In this document: positions 6,190-7,368 of the stretch, piece by piece | Layout of the letters: the number at the start of each line of letters is the position of its first letter | Position numbering within the stretch: the stretch's first letter is position 1 | From: Clostridiales bacterium | GTDB lineage: Bacteria; Bacillota; Clostridia; Lachnospirales; WQUN01 | Direction of reading: 5' to 3' | Assembly: GCA_031271275.1 (NCBI GenBank) | Contig: JAISWA010000198.1 | Location: forward strand, 1 to 7,368 | Length of the DNA stretch: 7,368 nucleotides | Position numbers and translations under genes: made by a program | Notes under the pieces: generated by a model | Told to the model about the DNA's origin: nothing | The model's input: the letters and a program-made list of their open reading frames with translations, nothing else | Database searches by the model: none

Positions 6190-6948
6190 TTAAAAAAGAT
6201 GAGTGTTAATCAATTTTTCCGCTTTCCCTTTCAACCCCGCCTTATCCAGTTCTTTTCCCAAATAAATCTCATCGGAAAGTATCGCCTGATAAATCAGCAT
6301 GTCCAACCCGTTTATCGCCGTAAGCCCAAGCGTTTCCGCCTCGCGAAGCAGCCGCGTCTTTCGCGGGTTGTAAATCAGGTCGTAAACCGCCGCGTCTTTC
6401 GGGAGCTTGCGCAGGAAAGATAAATCTTTCCAATCCTCCGGGCATCCCTCCATGCCCAGCGGGGTGGCGTTGATAAACAGCCCCGCGGCTCTCCCCTGCG
6501 GCAAGGAAACGCCGTTGCGGACGGAAATACATTGCGCGTCAGCGCCCTCGTTGATTAACGCCTCCGAAAGCGTGGCGGCAACGCCTCCGCGCCCCGCGAT
6601 TACCGCCTGCTTCCCGCGAACGGAAAAACCCCGCTCGGCGAGGGACAGCAGGAACCCTTTTTCGTCGGTGCTGTAACCGCGCAGCACGCCTTCGCGCAGG
6701 GTGACGGTGTTTACCGCTTTCGCGTGTACGCTTGCGCAGAAGGGGAGGATATCCGTCTTATGGGGCATGGTCACGTTAAAGCCGTCGATTTTTTCCGCAA
6801 CCGCGAAGCGGATAAACGCGTCAAGCTTTCCTTTTTCCACCCGGTGAGCGGAATATTCAAGGGGTATGCCCAACTCCGCGAACACCGCCCTGTGTATGGC
6901 GGGCGAAAGGCTGTGGGCGATGGGGTCGCCGATTACGGCGAGCCGCAT
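6190..6948 (-). CDS. aroE: Shikimate dehydrogenase (NADP+)
   Basis: The enzyme reduces 3-dehydroshikimate to shikimate with NADPH (EC 1.1.1.25), step four of chorismate synthesis. Counting from ATG 6948 it has 252 residues, somewhat short for the family. Substrate-binding SLSP is at 13-16, NVTMPHK at 58-64 (catalytic Lys64), AVNT at 78-81, and STDEKG at 93-98 (catalytic Asp95; NTDGxG is usual). The nucleotide-binding loop is GRGGVA at 119-124, where GAGGA is common. NATPLGM (160-166) and NGLDMLIYQ (213-221) complete the signature. The loop after the second Rossmann strand, where NADP-dependent members often carry an NRT-type motif, is short and reads VRNG. A TTG lies one codon upstream (6951), but ATG 6948 has the better-spaced GGTGAGG. 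The gene overlaps the aroQ stop by one base, so translational coupling is likely. Confidence 0.93.
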   Translation of the reverse strand: MRLAVIGDPIAHSLSPAIHRAVFAELGIPLEYSAHRVEKGKLDAFIRFAVAEKIDGFNVTMPHKTDILPFCASVHAKAVNTVTLREGVLRGYSTDEKGFLLSLAERGFSVRGKQAVIAGRGGVAATLSEALINEGADAQCISVRNGVSLPQGRAAGLFINATPLGMEGCPEDWKDLSFLRKLPKDAAVYDLIYNPRKTRLLREAETLGLTAINGLDMLIYQAILSDEIYLGKELDKAGLKGKAEKLINTHLF

Positions 6949-7368
6949 CAATCCTCACCCCCTGCCAAATAATCCATCGCCAACAGATAACCCCGCAGCC
7001 CCAACCCGGATATCTGCCCAACGCACGCGGCAGCCGTCACCGAATGATGCCGGAAACTTTCCCGCTTATAGATGTTGCTGATATGCACTTCCACCACCCG
7101 CGCCCCAACGGAAAGCAGCGCGTCGTAAATCGCGATACTCGTGTGGGTGTACGCGGCGGGGTTGATGATGATGCCGTCGCAGCCCGACGCCTGCTGTATC
7201 AGCGTGACCAACTCGCCTTCATGGTTGCTTTGGGCGATTTCCACTTCCACCCCTAATTTTTCCCCGTGGGCGCGGACCATTTTTTCCAAACCGGCATAGG
7301 TTTCGTGACCGTATACGGCGGGCTCGCGGCTGCCGAGCAGGTTAAGGTTGGGGCCGTTTAAGATGAGA
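6948..7368 (-). CDS. aroQ: 3-dehydroquinate dehydratase, type II (partial, start beyond right edge)
   Basis: This dodecameric type II dehydroquinase converts 3-dehydroquinate to 3-dehydroshikimate (EC 4.2.1.10), the step just before AroE. The first full codon in the window is at 7367-7365, and 139 residues are visible. The family is about 145 residues, so only a handful are missing. The visible N-terminus LILNGPNLNLLGSREPAVYG contains the catalytic Arg (visible residue 14) and Tyr (visible residue 19), spaced like Arg19 and Tyr24 of the Mycobacterium tuberculosis enzyme. SNHEGELV, IINPAAYTHTS, EVHISN (catalytic His) and RHHSVTAAACVGQISGLG follow in order. The stop TGA (6950-6948) shares its A with the aroE ATG. 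The promoter lies outside the window. Confidence 0.95.
   Translation of the reverse strand, partial: LILNGPNLNLLGSREPAVYGHETYAGLEKMVRAHGEKLGVEVEIAQSNHEGELVTLIQQASGCDGIIINPAAYTHTSIAIYDALLSVGARVVEVHISNIYKRESFRHHSVTAAACVGQISGLGLRGYLLAMDYLAGGED

Overview
The window looks like a chromosomal segment of a Clostridia-type Firmicute. Supporting signs are Shine-Dalgarno starts (AAGGAG-like), a type 2 isoleucyl-tRNA synthetase, and a membrane-anchored M23 (LytM-like) protein whose DSWG...H...VVSMTDG signature I know from Clostridia. No species can be named from the sequence alone. The housekeeping part (about 2000-7368) is visibly GC-rich in its codon choice. The left part (about 1-1760) is visibly AT-richer, which suggests a different history.

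Layout, left to right. Positions 1-244 hold a possible partial reverse-strand gene running off the edge, then the ribosome binding site of a secreted nine-repeat RCC1-type protein (245-1726). Positions 1727-2020 have no gene. They hold a likely terminator, a long palindromic element, a second strong hairpin, and a well-formed promoter (TTTACA-17-TATACT) that would give ileS a leader of only about 40 nt with no T-box. ileS (2021-5152) is complete, with canonical HIGH and KMSKS motifs. After 68 bp containing a terminator-like hairpin that also covers the next ribosome binding site comes a type II membrane protein with an M23 domain (5221-6153). Converging on it from the right are aroE (6190-6948, minus) and the 5'-truncated aroQ (6948-7368, minus), which overlap by one base (TGATG).

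How the genes relate. aroQ and aroE encode consecutive steps of the shikimate pathway (3-dehydroquinate to 3-dehydroshikimate to shikimate) and form a translationally coupled pair. ileS and the M23 gene lie on the same strand, but a hairpin separates them and no functional link is evident. The RCC1-type protein appears to be independent accessory cargo.

Most interesting points: (1) the M23 domain keeps all three zinc ligands, but both catalytic histidines are arginine (R246, R282), each one base transition from His; (2) the hairpin between ileS and the M23 gene can act as terminator and as a mask over the ribosome binding site; (3) the RCC1-type protein has nine blades' worth of repeats, not the usual seven, in an AT-rich island; (4) a 15-bp perfect inverted repeat element lies upstream of ileS. 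I see no CRISPR array, transposase, tRNA or rRNA.
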